DNA from: Marinobacter adhaerens HP15
GTDB taxonomy: Bacteria > Pseudomonadota > Gammaproteobacteria > Pseudomonadales > Oleiphilaceae
Length of the DNA stretch: 64,000 nt
Direction of reading: 5' to 3'
Assembly: GCF_000166295.1 (NCBI RefSeq)
Contig: NC_017506.1
Span: 2,046,001 to 2,110,000, forward strand
This document shows, piece after piece, positions 35,133 through 43,769 of the stretch. Positions within the stretch are counted from its first letter, which is position 1; each line of letters opens with the position of its first letter. Made by a program: the position numbers and the translations under genes. The notes under the pieces were generated by a model, which was not told the origin of the DNA, ran no database searches, and worked only from the letters and a program-made list of their open reading frames with translations.

Positions 35133-36029
35133 AGTGCTAACTCCGATTGTCGTGGTGGTTTGGATGTAGTCAGAGAAGGCGGCCAGCATGTCGTGGCCAT
35201 TGATGAGCTCGTCCGCAAATCCTGCTTCGATTGCGTCCTGCCCGGTATAGATGGCCGCCTCAGTGGCAAGCACATCCGATGCAGAGAGGCCGATGTGTGT
35301 CGCCACCATGTCCGCAAACTCATTGCGGAGGCGGTCGGATTCGGCCTGGAATCTGGCAAGCACCTGCTCCGGCAGGTTCTCGTAAGGGTTGCCATCCACT
35401 TTGAAGGCGCCGGAGTGGATCAACGTCACATCAATGCCGTTGGCCTTCAGCTGCTCTTCAAAGCTGGCGTGCATCATCACCACGCCCACGGAACCGGTCC
35501 GGGCGCTGGTGGTGGTGTATCGGTAATCGGTAGCGCTGTGCAGGGCCATGCCGGCGCTGCAGGCCATGTCGTAGGAGATGGAGGCGATCGGCTTTTGGCC
35601 ACGCAGCTCGTTCAGCCGGCGAGCGGTATCAAAGCAACCAGCAACCTCACCGCCGGGAGTATCCATATCCAGCAGGATGCCGTTCACGGTCGGATCCGCC
35701 AGGGCTTCCTCCACCCGGGCAATGATGCCGTCGTAACCAGTCATCCCAGAATACGGCTGCAGGTGCCCGAACTTGTGAACCAGGGTGCCGGCAACAGGAA
35801 TCAGGGCAATGCCGTTAAGCACTTCATAAGGGCGGTTACGGGGCCGATCAGAGCCGAACGAATCCGCCCGCATCCGCAGCTTCTCCTGCGATTCGATCAG
35901 GCCAAACTCATCCTGCAGGCTGGCAACCCCAAGCCGGGGCGCCAAGGCGCCAAGAAATACCCGGGCATAGCCAGGCTCCAGCAACAGCGGCTGATTCAGC
36001 ACACGGGCTGCAATGTTCTGGTTTCGCAT
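34704..36029 (-). CDS. Capsid maturation protease (S49 family, gpC-like)
   Basis: The 441-residue product is an SppA-type serine protease. The oxyanion segment is DMDTPGGEV (residues 121-129), the nucleophile Ser158 lies in CSAGMALHS, and Lys210 in GAFKVDGNP is the general base. The last 140 residues form an Ala/Lys-rich scaffold (see nested gene). It processes the portal and scaffold during head assembly. Its start follows a terminator and a GGAGAAAAC ribosome site. Confidence 0.92.
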   Translation of the reverse strand: MRNQNIAARVLNQPLLLEPGYARVFLGALAPRLGVASLQDEFGLIESQEKLRMRADSFGSDRPRNRPYEVLNGIALIPVAGTLVHKFGHLQPYSGMTGYDGIIARVEEALADPTVNGILLDMDTPGGEVAGCFDTARRLNELRGQKPIASISYDMACSAGMALHSATDYRYTTTSARTGSVGVVMMHASFEEQLKANGIDVTLIHSGAFKVDGNPYENLPEQVLARFQAESDRLRNEFADMVATHIGLSASDVLATEAAIYTGQDAIEAGFADELINGHDMLAAFSDYIQTTTTIGVSTMTVESKTKPAATAPASAPEASTEQPDTVDTTKLAADAAATEQARIAGILQCDEAEGRTKLAQHLAFKTTMSVEDAKEMLAAADKHVTVAAGPQGLLDAAMGNTKQPEIAADAAAGEEGGELKGGAKLAAAHAKATGCSKKVH

Positions 36030-36045
36030 AGTTTTCTCCGGGCAT

Positions 36046-36070
36046 TAAAAAACCCCGCCGGGGCGGGGTT
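36046..36070 (-). terminator. Terminator between extra gene and protease
   Basis: On the minus strand, AACCCCGCC/GGCGGGGTT is followed by a run of T residues. The terminator and following GGAGAAAAC leader closely resemble those at 29331-29370. Confidence 0.85.
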
Positions 36071-36089
36071 TAGGATCAGACGTCTATTG

Positions 36090-36368
36090 TTAGGCAGGAC
36101 TTAGAAACCGGTATACACCATCGTCTCCGCATACCCATTCACGGCGCTTCATTCTCGCCATCGCTTTACGGGCAACGTTGGGCGGTAGTCGTCCTCGGCT
36201 CGGGTTTTGAAGATGTCGTTGAAACCATGCTTCTTCCGCCGTGAGTGGCATATTCATGTCGTAAGGACCTGGCCCACCAAATCCCGTCCGACTGGCGACG
36301 CCTGGATATACACTCTTCAATGCTGAAGTCATTCCAACACTCGCTGATTTCCGGATGTGTAGAATCAT
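36090..36368 (-). CDS. Extra small gene between portal and protease
   Basis: The 92-residue basic product includes SRTGFGGPGPYDMNMPLTAEEAWF and ends WVCGDDGVYRFLSPA. It has a good site (AAGGTGA) and its own terminator. Lambda has B directly followed by C, so this is an insertion, perhaps a moron or a small nuclease- or regulator-type protein. No family was recognised. Confidence 0.65.
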   Translation of the reverse strand: MILHIRKSASVGMTSALKSVYPGVASRTGFGGPGPYDMNMPLTAEEAWFQRHLQNPSRGRLPPNVARKAMARMKRREWVCGDDGVYRFLSPA

Positions 36369-36381
36369 CGTATCACCTTAA

Positions 36382-37980
36382 TCATGAAACGCCGCCCACT
36401 GCCTCCGGCTCCTCCTGGTCAGGAGCAAGGGCCAGCGCTTTCACCCAGCTGGGTGGTGGCAGGCCGGCTTTTTTCCGCTCCTCCATCTCCCGGACTTGCT
36501 GGGCAAACACTTCCTGGTAATCCTCGCCCATCTTCGCCAGCTCTTTCTCATAGGTGGAAAGGCCGGATTCGATCAGCAGGATGGATTCCTTCACTTCCTT
36601 CAGCCCATCGATGGCGATGCGGCCGGAGCCGATCCATTCGCAGTTGCACCAGGAAGCCTTCGCTTCGTAGAAGCCACGGGTGGCGGATCTCGGCAGGCGG
36701 ATGCGCCCGCTGTCGATCGCTTCCTCCAGCCACAGCGCGAACACCATGGACGCGAAACGGCTGGGGATGATCTTCCGGCGGCCCATGAAATAACGCCAGC
36801 TTTCCATCATGCTGGCCCGCGCGGTGCTGTAGCTCAGTTCCCGGTAATCCTTTGTCAGCGACTCCTTCGAGGTGTTGGTGCCAGCGGCAATCCAGCGGGT
36901 GATGGAAGATTCCAACTCGCTGAAGCCGTTGTCAGCATTGCCGCTGGTCAGCAGATTGAGGTTCTCACCCGGCATCAAGTGCGGGATTTTTACGCCGTTG
37001 AGGCGGATATCCGCGCCCTCGTGGTAGTCGGCCAGGGTGCTCATGTATTGAGTGAGCTTGTCGGTGCTCAGGTCACCACCGATGATTTCCATCGCGGCTT
37101 CACTGCCCAGCTCACTCTCAATCACCGCCGCGTACATGGCGTTCACAATGGCGTTCTGTAGCTTGGTCTGCTGCAGCTTGCTCAGCTGGGGCAACTGCTC
37201 CATAACGCTGAGAAACTGATTCTCCCCCCGGGTCTGGCCATCGCCACGGGGCTCGAACACGTGCAGGAACTGCTGCCGGCCCCAGCGGGTTTCCCTGGGC
37301 ACAAAGGTCCAGGCGTTGCCCATGCCATCAGACAAGCCGTAACCGGTGATGTCATGGTTACGCACCCAGTAGCCCACGGCCGCGCCAAAACGGTCGACCT
37401 TCACCCCAGCCCGCAGGCTGTTGCTGTCCGGCGCATGGTTCGGGTTGCACACCCGGTGGTGGTTCACCAGCTTGATGGCCGTGTTGAACAGTGCACCGGG
37501 CCGGCCCGTGATCCACTCAGCGGAGGCCATGCCCTCGCCGGCGCTGGTGTGGTTGGCCGTGATTTCCCGGCACATCATGGTGAGGGTGCGCTTGCGCTCC
37601 GCATCCACGTAGCAATTGATCGGGTCTTCCGCATACTCGGTGAAGGCGTCCTCCACCTCTTTCGCAAAGGCCCGGGCATCCTCTTCGCTCATGCCTAACG
37701 CCCGCCATTTGGGCTTGTAGCTGAGCCGGAACATGTGGCCAACGATGTTGTCGACGTGCAGCTGCACACCGTTTTTAGCCAGTGCATGGTTGCGCACCAG
37801 GTCTTCCGCACGGGCATTGCCACGCTTCAGGTCTGGCAGAAGGGCCGCGTCCGCCGTTTTGGCGCGCGGGTTCCAGCGTTGGAGCTGGCCACCAAAGCCG
37901 GTACCAGTGCCGGTGTAGCTCTCAGCCTTCTGGATCGGCCGGCCCGAGCTGTCTAGAAAGCTGATATCTGGCATCTTCAC
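36382..37980 (-). CDS. Portal protein (gpB-like)
   Basis: The 532-residue lambda-type portal contains LVRNHALAKNGVQLHVDNIVGHMF, SAEWITGRPGALFNTAIKLVNHHR and RMMESWRYFMGRR-like helices near residue 400. It forms the dodecameric DNA gate at one capsid vertex. The GTG start overlaps the W stop (GTGA); an ATG two codons later is also possible. Position between gpW and the protease matches lambda. Confidence 0.93.
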   Translation of the reverse strand: MKMPDISFLDSSGRPIQKAESYTGTGTGFGGQLQRWNPRAKTADAALLPDLKRGNARAEDLVRNHALAKNGVQLHVDNIVGHMFRLSYKPKWRALGMSEEDARAFAKEVEDAFTEYAEDPINCYVDAERKRTLTMMCREITANHTSAGEGMASAEWITGRPGALFNTAIKLVNHHRVCNPNHAPDSNSLRAGVKVDRFGAAVGYWVRNHDITGYGLSDGMGNAWTFVPRETRWGRQQFLHVFEPRGDGQTRGENQFLSVMEQLPQLSKLQQTKLQNAIVNAMYAAVIESELGSEAAMEIIGGDLSTDKLTQYMSTLADYHEGADIRLNGVKIPHLMPGENLNLLTSGNADNGFSELESSITRWIAAGTNTSKESLTKDYRELSYSTARASMMESWRYFMGRRKIIPSRFASMVFALWLEEAIDSGRIRLPRSATRGFYEAKASWCNCEWIGSGRIAIDGLKEVKESILLIESGLSTYEKELAKMGEDYQEVFAQQVREMEERKKAGLPPPSWVKALALAPDQEEPEAVGGVS

Positions 37981-38183
37981 AGAATGAACCTCGCAGGACG
38001 ACGGCGACGGCCGGCGCCACCAAGCTGGCTTTCCAGGCTGGCAATGTAGGCCGCCAGGTCTTTCTTGCTGGCCTGGGAGAACTCAACGGTTTTGCCATCG
38101 CGCTGAATGCGCACCACAGCCTGCCCGGTCAGCAGGTTGTGGTAGGCTTCGCGCGCCTCCAGCAGCTGGGTTTCAAGACTCAT
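37977..38183 (-). CDS. Head-tail connector gpW-like
   Basis: The 68-residue product has the same length as lambda gpW and pattern SLETQLLEAREAYHNLLTG...RIQRDGKTVEFSQASKKDLAAYI. gpW binds the portal to complete the head. It overlaps the terminase stop and the portal start by 4 bp each. Confidence 0.93.
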   Translation of the reverse strand: MSLETQLLEAREAYHNLLTGQAVVRIQRDGKTVEFSQASKKDLAAYIASLESQLGGAGRRRRPARFIL

Positions 38184-40207
38184 CGCATTCTCCGGGCAAT
38201 ATCAGCCAGGCTTGCGCCTTCTGGCTTTGAATTCTGGGGTTTGGTTTCGCTTCGCTGTTTGGGCTTATCCGGCACGGGCGCCGCGACTGAGGGCGCCAGC
38301 AGGTCTCCCTGCATCAGCTGCGCTTCCAGGGCATCCCACTGGTCCGGCTTGCGAACGTGAACCTTCACAGTTCTGGCGGCATGGAGTGCGTACACTTCGC
38401 AGTCCAGCCCTTCGTTGCGAACACCGGCTTTCGGCTGCCAGGTCTTCCGGCCGCCTCGCCTGCGATCCGGCGCTTTGATCTCAGCCGTGATCTGGTTGTA
38501 GTAGTCATCCCGAACACCCTGGTACCAGTGCATCCGGCCAGGGCCGTTGCCGGTGAGCTTCAACCGGGCGTCGATCAGGTCCTTGCCCTTCTCGGTACCC
38601 ACCATGAACACCGGCAAGCCGTAGCGGCTGGCCTTGGTGGTCTTCGCGTTTACATCGATCTTCTTGGCTGGGGTAACGATCTCGCGGTTCAGGTTGTTGC
38701 TTTCACCCTTGATCGCCATCACTTTCACGCCCCGGCCGCGCCGGCTGCGCACGTAGTGATACACGGCATCGTTGGTCTGGCCATCGGAGGAGTCGATACT
38801 CGCTGCAGACACCTGAAGGTTGAAGCCGAGCTCATGCCGGTAGGCGCCAAACAGGAATTTATCCAGCTCATCCCATACCGGGTCTGCCTTATCGCTGCAG
38901 CTGCCGGCGGCATAGATTTCGCCCCAGAACACCAGCCAGCTTTCCTCTCCCCGCCCCCAGGCGCGAACGATGATCGCCAGGCGATCGTGCTGAACGTCGA
39001 CACCAACCGTGAGTACCAGCCCGCCGGCGGGTACCGTCAGTTCCTGATACTCTTCTGCCCGCTCGCGCAGCGTGTCGGTATCCGGCGCATCTGTTCGGTA
39101 CTCGTAGGACAATCCCAGGGTGTTGTTGACGAAGCCGATCATGTAGCTATCATCACCCAGATTCAGGTGGTGCTGGGCCTTGAGATATTTCTCAACCAGC
39201 AGTGGCAGCTTCGAGCCCGGGAACGGGCTGTACAGTTCGTTGATGTAGAAACCGGCGGTACCGCGGAACGGCTTGTGGGCTTTCCAATAGCCCTTCTTCA
39301 CGTTCCGGTTTTTGTCGATATCCCGCCACAACACGCCGCAGTGCGGGCAGGCATAGCGGGCGGTTTCAGGCTGGGATTTGCCCAACACCTCATCCGCAAC
39401 CGGCGCGTCTTCATTCCAGATCACGTTGTCCCAGCTGAGCACATGCTCTTCATTGCACTCATGGCATGGCACCATGAACATGCGCTGATCACTGGAGGCG
39501 AAGGCCTCATCAACGCGGGACAGGCCCTTAACCGTCGGCGTTCCGCCGAAGATCACCTTCCGATATTCGTAGGTCTTCGCTCGTTCCTCAAGGAGGTTGA
39601 TGGAATCGCCCTGCCCGCTGACGCTGGTGTTACAGTCGTCTGGTTCCTCAACGCAGACCACCGGCGCGGAAAGCGACTTCACGTTGTCGGCTGCGTTCGA
39701 GGCCACCAGGGCAAGGAAACCTCCCGGGAACTTCTTGAAGTCGTTCCGGTTGCCGGAACTGCGAGAAGTAGAGACATCCACCAGCGCCCGCAGAACCGGT
39801 GTCACCTCAATCATCGGGTTGAACTTCTGGTCCAAATACTTCCGAATCGTCTTTTCTTTCGGAAACAGAAGCACGATCGGGCACGGATCGTTGTGAATCC
39901 GCCGGCCCAAGTAGTTGTTCCAGGCACCATCTGTCCAGGCCACCTGTGAGGACTTCCGACACACCAGCTTCTTCACCGCCGGATTATCCAACGCATCCAG
40001 AATGCCAGGCACCCACGGCGTCAGGTCCGTGGAGTACTTACCCGACCAGGCACTACTCTCCTGGGCAATGTACCGGTGCTTGTTGGCCCAATCAGTTGAG
40101 CTGATCTTCTCCGGTGGCCGGAACTTCGCCATGGCCTGGGCCATCACCCGGTCCAGGTTCGCGGCCAAGCGCTGCCAGCTGTCGGAGGACGGATCGAGAA
40201 TGCTCAT
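38180..40207 (-). CDS. Terminase large subunit (gpA-like)
   Basis: The 675-residue GpA-family packaging motor has the adenine/Walker A region RKSSQVAWTDGAWNNYLG, Walker B-like VVCVEEPDDCN, a zinc-type CHECNEEHVLSWDNVIW, and a C-terminal nuclease domain with GVDVQHDRLAIIVRAWGRG and DSSDGQTNDAVYHYV. It cuts concatemers and pumps DNA into heads. It overlaps Nu1 by 116 bp, more than in lambda, so its true start may be slightly downstream. Confidence 0.95.
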   Translation of the reverse strand: MSILDPSSDSWQRLAANLDRVMAQAMAKFRPPEKISSTDWANKHRYIAQESSAWSGKYSTDLTPWVPGILDALDNPAVKKLVCRKSSQVAWTDGAWNNYLGRRIHNDPCPIVLLFPKEKTIRKYLDQKFNPMIEVTPVLRALVDVSTSRSSGNRNDFKKFPGGFLALVASNAADNVKSLSAPVVCVEEPDDCNTSVSGQGDSINLLEERAKTYEYRKVIFGGTPTVKGLSRVDEAFASSDQRMFMVPCHECNEEHVLSWDNVIWNEDAPVADEVLGKSQPETARYACPHCGVLWRDIDKNRNVKKGYWKAHKPFRGTAGFYINELYSPFPGSKLPLLVEKYLKAQHHLNLGDDSYMIGFVNNTLGLSYEYRTDAPDTDTLRERAEEYQELTVPAGGLVLTVGVDVQHDRLAIIVRAWGRGEESWLVFWGEIYAAGSCSDKADPVWDELDKFLFGAYRHELGFNLQVSAASIDSSDGQTNDAVYHYVRSRRGRGVKVMAIKGESNNLNREIVTPAKKIDVNAKTTKASRYGLPVFMVGTEKGKDLIDARLKLTGNGPGRMHWYQGVRDDYYNQITAEIKAPDRRRGGRKTWQPKAGVRNEGLDCEVYALHAARTVKVHVRKPDQWDALEAQLMQGDLLAPSVAAPVPDKPKQRSETKPQNSKPEGASLADIARRMR

Positions 40208-40610
40208 TCAGTAGCTCGATATCGAGATCGATGTCGTACAACGTATCGATCTCAGTCTTGAGTTTCGGGTTGCCCGTCAGCAGCTCAGTGCGGATAGACA
40301 ACGCCACGGATTCCAATCGAGCCCCCACCAGTACCGCTGGTACCAGTTCTTCAAGATCCTTCGCCAGGGCCAGCTCCTCGCGGTCCCCTTTGATGCGCTC
40401 CAGGCGCTCACGGGCGGACTCATGGCGGGCGCCACTAACCGCGCGCTCCATCAGCCACTCGTGAACATCCTGAGTGTCGTACTCATTCGCCTGGCCCCGG
40501 CCACCAGCTCTGGCGATCGGGAACGAAGCGTCTTTCTGGTAAGCCGTAAAAGACCTTTCGGAAATACCGAAGATCTCAGCGAGCTCTCGCTTGTTTACTC
40601 GCTTACCCAT
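40092..40610 (-). CDS. Terminase small subunit (Nu1-like)
   Basis: The 172-residue product has an N-terminal winged helix (VNKRELAEIFGISERSFTAY) and the Nu1 segment GQANEYDTQDVHEWLMERAV, followed by helices that would bind gpA. It recognises the packaging site. It lies directly before gpA as in lambda, and a 116-bp gap with short repeats precedes it. Confidence 0.9.
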   Translation of the reverse strand: MGKRVNKRELAEIFGISERSFTAYQKDASFPIARAGGRGQANEYDTQDVHEWLMERAVSGARHESARERLERIKGDREELALAKDLEELVPAVLVGARLESVALSIRTELLTGNPKLKTEIDTLYDIDLDIELLNEHSRSVLRQLAALGREPGPGDGPGHGEVPATGEDQLN

Positions 40611-40726
40611 TGCTAACTCTCTGATTCAAAACCAAGGAAGGAAGGCCAAGGTTGCGCCAAGTCTGCGAAAAAACCGCGAGTCTGCGCCCCCTCAGTGGAC
40701 CTACTCGCCAGAAGGACCCGTGCCCA
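40611..40726. other. Gap before Nu1, possible cos region
   Basis: The 116-bp non-coding gap contains two copies of AGTCTGCG (40660-40667 and 40679-40686, period 19) and a purine run. In lambda, cos and its terminase-binding repeats lie next to Nu1. The match is by position and repeats only. Confidence 0.35.
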
Positions 40727-41077
40727 TCAGGCTGTGACCTTGAACTCTGTGGATCCACCTGAAGCAACGCACCGGATTGCCGTGACAGCGTTCACCATCA
40801 GCAAATCCGTGTAGCTGTTCACGTCTCCCACGGACCAAGGCTTACCTTCTGCCGAACCATCTTTGACTGCAGCCAAATCATCCTGAGTGTATTCAACTCG
40901 GGCACTTCCAGCAGCTGGTGCGATACTTACCAGGACATCGCCAACACCAGCGGGGAGGATGAGCCACTCACCCGTCGCATCATTCACTGATTCACTGTGG
41001 TTGAAGCGCTGCCGAGGAACTGTCCGATTTTGCAGATACTGGAGGTCTTCCCGATCTGGAGAGAGGGTATTGGGCAT
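40727..41077 (-). CDS. Accessory late-region protein
   Basis: The 116-residue product begins MPNTLSPDREDLQYLQNRTV and becomes beta-rich (GVGDVLVSIAPAAGSARVEYTQDD), resembling small virion or fibre-accessory proteins. The ATG at 41077 has AGGTGA upstream; a GTG at 41086 overlapping the previous stop is also possible. It is the last gene of an accessory block between lysis and terminase genes. Confidence 0.6.
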   Translation of the reverse strand: MPNTLSPDREDLQYLQNRTVPRQRFNHSESVNDATGEWLILPAGVGDVLVSIAPAAGSARVEYTQDDLAAVKDGSAEGKPWSVGDVNSYTDLLMVNAVTAIRCVASGGSTEFKVTA

Positions 41078-41082
41078 CGTAG

Positions 41083-42630
41083 TCACCTGAAGAGTGTTTG
41101 GTTAACGGATCCAGTCAGTGAACGGAACAGCGGCTGGAACAGACCCCTCGGGGAGGTGGCGATCTGTTCGACCACTTTAAGTGTGGCCGACACCACAGTT
41201 TCATTCCCGGCATCATCAACGCCTGTTGCTGTCATCGTGTAGGTACCGATGGCCAGCTCGTTTAACTGTTGGATCCAGCTGCCGCTTGAGATGATTGGGC
41301 TGTAGGTTGAGCTGTGCGTAACGTCCACGCCTTCAACGTCAAGGGTCAGGCTTGTTGCATCCCCTGCGCTACCAGAAGCCACGGGCGTAGTGTCCAGAGT
41401 CGTCAGCGGGTTAACCGTGACAGCCGGTGCGATGTCATCAACCACCGTTACATCGAATGAGTCCTGAATGCTTCCATCCGCGCTATAGGCGGTTGCCACA
41501 AGCGTGAACGGTGAGGCCTCAATATCATCAACATTAGTGGTACCGGAAAGCACAGAACCATCAAACTCAAGGCCAGAGTTCGCAGGCAGCCCGCTAAGGC
41601 CGTAGGAGCTGGCACCACTGAAGTAGTTGTCAAGATCGACACTTACGGCATCGCCCTGCCCCAGATTCAGATCAGGCAAGGCCGAATCGAGTGTTGGAAG
41701 CACTGCAGCGCGGGTAGTAGCTGACAGGCCGGAAGACTGACTACCGATTGCGATTGAGCCTGTTCTCTCTACCTCAAAGCCATTGGCAGTTCGGATACGT
41801 GGTTTTACCAGGTAGCCCAATTGCACGTTGGTTGTGGCTGCAGTGAAGCCTGCAAACCCGGCGCCTGCGTCCACCGCGTACTGAACATCCGTTCCAGTCA
41901 CTGATACGGCAATCTCTTCGCCCGCATCAATACCAGTGACCTCAATGGCCGGGAACTCTACCCACTGATCAAGGGCCTGGTTGGTCAGCGGATCTACCGT
42001 GAAGGCATCGGGATCGATGTCGACCTGAGCCTCAACGGTGATCGTTGCCGTGATGGTGTCCGTGGTGCCGTCATCAAACAGCACTTCGATTGCAACGGTG
42101 TCTTCACCAGTGAAGCCAGAATCCGGAGTATAGATATCAGCGACATCGTTGCCCCAGAGATCGTCAGCTTCCGCTGTGGCAGCATCCAGCGTCCCATTAC
42201 TCGGGCCTGACACAATGCGGTGATACGTGCCGGCAGTGATCAGCACAGGGCTGGAAAACAGGCTGTTGCTGTCCACTGAGCCCACCGGGGAGGTGTAAGG
42301 ATGCGTCTGGGTATAGCTGATTCCTGTGATGGTCGCAGTCTCAGTTGCTCCTGAAACCACCATGGAATAAGTGCCTGTCGCCAGTGTTCCAGGAATGCGC
42401 ACCTGGATCTGATCATCTGTTGGATCATTCTCAGCAACCGCACAAGCAACGCTGTTCAGAGTCACGCTGGAGATTGACTCGCTGAATCCGGAGACATCCA
42501 CCAGGACGAGCTGATACTGATTCACCGCGTTGTCAGAATCGACGGAAACCACAGCCGGAGCGCCAACGAACGGGCCGATGTAGCCCGTTTGCAGGTATGC
42601 CCCGCTGATGCCGCCGGTGATCAATTCCAT
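41083..42630 (-). CDS. Ig-like/cadherin-like virion adhesion protein
   Basis: The 515-residue Asp, Ser, Thr and Val-rich protein has repeated beta-sandwich-like units (TATITVEAQVDIDPDAFTVD; SVDLDNYFSGASSYGLSGLP; YTMTATGVDDAGNETVVSAT). Such repeats are typical of cadherin- or Ig-fold surface proteins that bind calcium or sugars. It is probably displayed on the virion. It overlaps neighbours by 1-4 bp. Placement before the terminase is unusual. Confidence 0.65.
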   Translation of the reverse strand: MELITGGISGAYLQTGYIGPFVGAPAVVSVDSDNAVNQYQLVLVDVSGFSESISSVTLNSVACAVAENDPTDDQIQVRIPGTLATGTYSMVVSGATETATITGISYTQTHPYTSPVGSVDSNSLFSSPVLITAGTYHRIVSGPSNGTLDAATAEADDLWGNDVADIYTPDSGFTGEDTVAIEVLFDDGTTDTITATITVEAQVDIDPDAFTVDPLTNQALDQWVEFPAIEVTGIDAGEEIAVSVTGTDVQYAVDAGAGFAGFTAATTNVQLGYLVKPRIRTANGFEVERTGSIAIGSQSSGLSATTRAAVLPTLDSALPDLNLGQGDAVSVDLDNYFSGASSYGLSGLPANSGLEFDGSVLSGTTNVDDIEASPFTLVATAYSADGSIQDSFDVTVVDDIAPAVTVNPLTTLDTTPVASGSAGDATSLTLDVEGVDVTHSSTYSPIISSGSWIQQLNELAIGTYTMTATGVDDAGNETVVSATLKVVEQIATSPRGLFQPLFRSLTGSVNQTLFR

Positions 42631-43769
42631 TACGCGATGTCCTCAACGGTCAGATCGACGTTCAAGCCTTCATTCAAGGCCGGATTGAAATAGGAGAAGT
42701 GAACGGTGTCACCAACGGTTACGCCGGCCGATTCCAGGTTGATGGCTGAAGTCTGAGAGCTTCCGTTCAAGCTTCCATTGGTGGTGCTGAAGTGAACCGT
42801 TGATTCCGGATCAGAAGATTCACGAACCGCAATCTTGAGATTGGTGGCATTGGGCGTAAGGTCGCCTGCCTTATTTCGAATGGTCTGGGCAGAAATACCT
42901 TCAACAACCGCTGCAGCGGTTGTGTCATCAATGACTGTCGGGGTTGCTTGGACGTTCGGCGTAGGCTCATCGTCAACGGCGACTATCGCATACCGGTAAC
43001 CGGTCGAAGCGGAGGCCGTAACAAAGTCCAGATCAGCAGAGATTCCTGCTGAAGCCAACACAGAATCAGCCTCAAGCGCCGGTGAGCCAGAGGCGTCCTG
43101 ACCGTCAATAACCTGTTGAGAGGTCGGAACAGTGGCACCGGCGGGCAGTCGAACACCGTAGAACACGCTGTCCTCATCAGCGGTACCACTGATTGTGTGG
43201 CCGTTCTCGCGGGTTTCGGTTACAGCCGGGGCGACTTCATAGATTGGGGGTGTGGTGTCTGATGCAGCACCCGGCGTAATCATAATCGCGTTAGCATAGC
43301 CCGTGCTGCTTGACCCTGCGCCTTCTCGATACTCAAGCAGCGCATCACCGTTAGCGTCCGTGGTGCCTGTAAACTCTACAACCGAATCATTGGTGCCTTC
43401 TTCGATGTTCTGAGAAGCACCTCCGTTCAAGCGCCATTCAACAAAGCGCCCAGAGGCCCCGTTGGAGTAGCCTTTTAGGGTAAAGGAGGTATTTGCCGGG
43501 CCGGTGATCTCCATTTGCACCCAGGTAGGTGACGCGGGAACGCGGTGTCCTGAAGTTGCGGTCGTCTCGTCGTTAACCCAGGCTGCAGCGCCTGCTGTTG
43601 GCCAGTTGCCCAACGAAGCCGCATCGCTGGCCGGTTGGGCGCCTGAGACATAGTTCAATGACCACCCACCACCAATGGCGACTGGTGCAATGTCGGAAGC
43701 GACAATGTTTGTCCAGGCGGGATCTGATGATCCAGGGCCTGAACGAAGGTTTGCTTTGTGATCAGCCAT
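42630..43769 (-). CDS. Beta-sandwich fibre-like protein
   Basis: The 379-residue product has an N-terminal carbohydrate-binding-like domain (residues 1-170: WSLNYVSGAQPASDAASLG, FTLKGYSNGASGRFVEWRLNGG) and C-terminal Ig-like repeats (ETRENGHTISGTADEDSVFY). It is coupled to both neighbours by 1-bp stop/start overlaps. A role in virion adsorption is inferred from domain type. Confidence 0.62.
   Translation of the reverse strand: MADHKANLRSGPGSSDPAWTNIVASDIAPVAIGGGWSLNYVSGAQPASDAASLGNWPTAGAAAWVNDETTATSGHRVPASPTWVQMEITGPANTSFTLKGYSNGASGRFVEWRLNGGASQNIEEGTNDSVVEFTGTTDANGDALLEYREGAGSSSTGYANAIMITPGAASDTTPPIYEVAPAVTETRENGHTISGTADEDSVFYGVRLPAGATVPTSQQVIDGQDASGSPALEADSVLASAGISADLDFVTASASTGYRYAIVAVDDEPTPNVQATPTVIDDTTAAAVVEGISAQTIRNKAGDLTPNATNLKIAVRESSDPESTVHFSTTNGSLNGSSQTSAINLESAGVTVGDTVHFSYFNPALNEGLNVDLTVEDIA

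Noticed and set aside
38357..39949. Long plus-strand open frame opposite the terminase gene
   Set aside because: Antisense shadow of gpA, which has clear motor and nuclease motifs.
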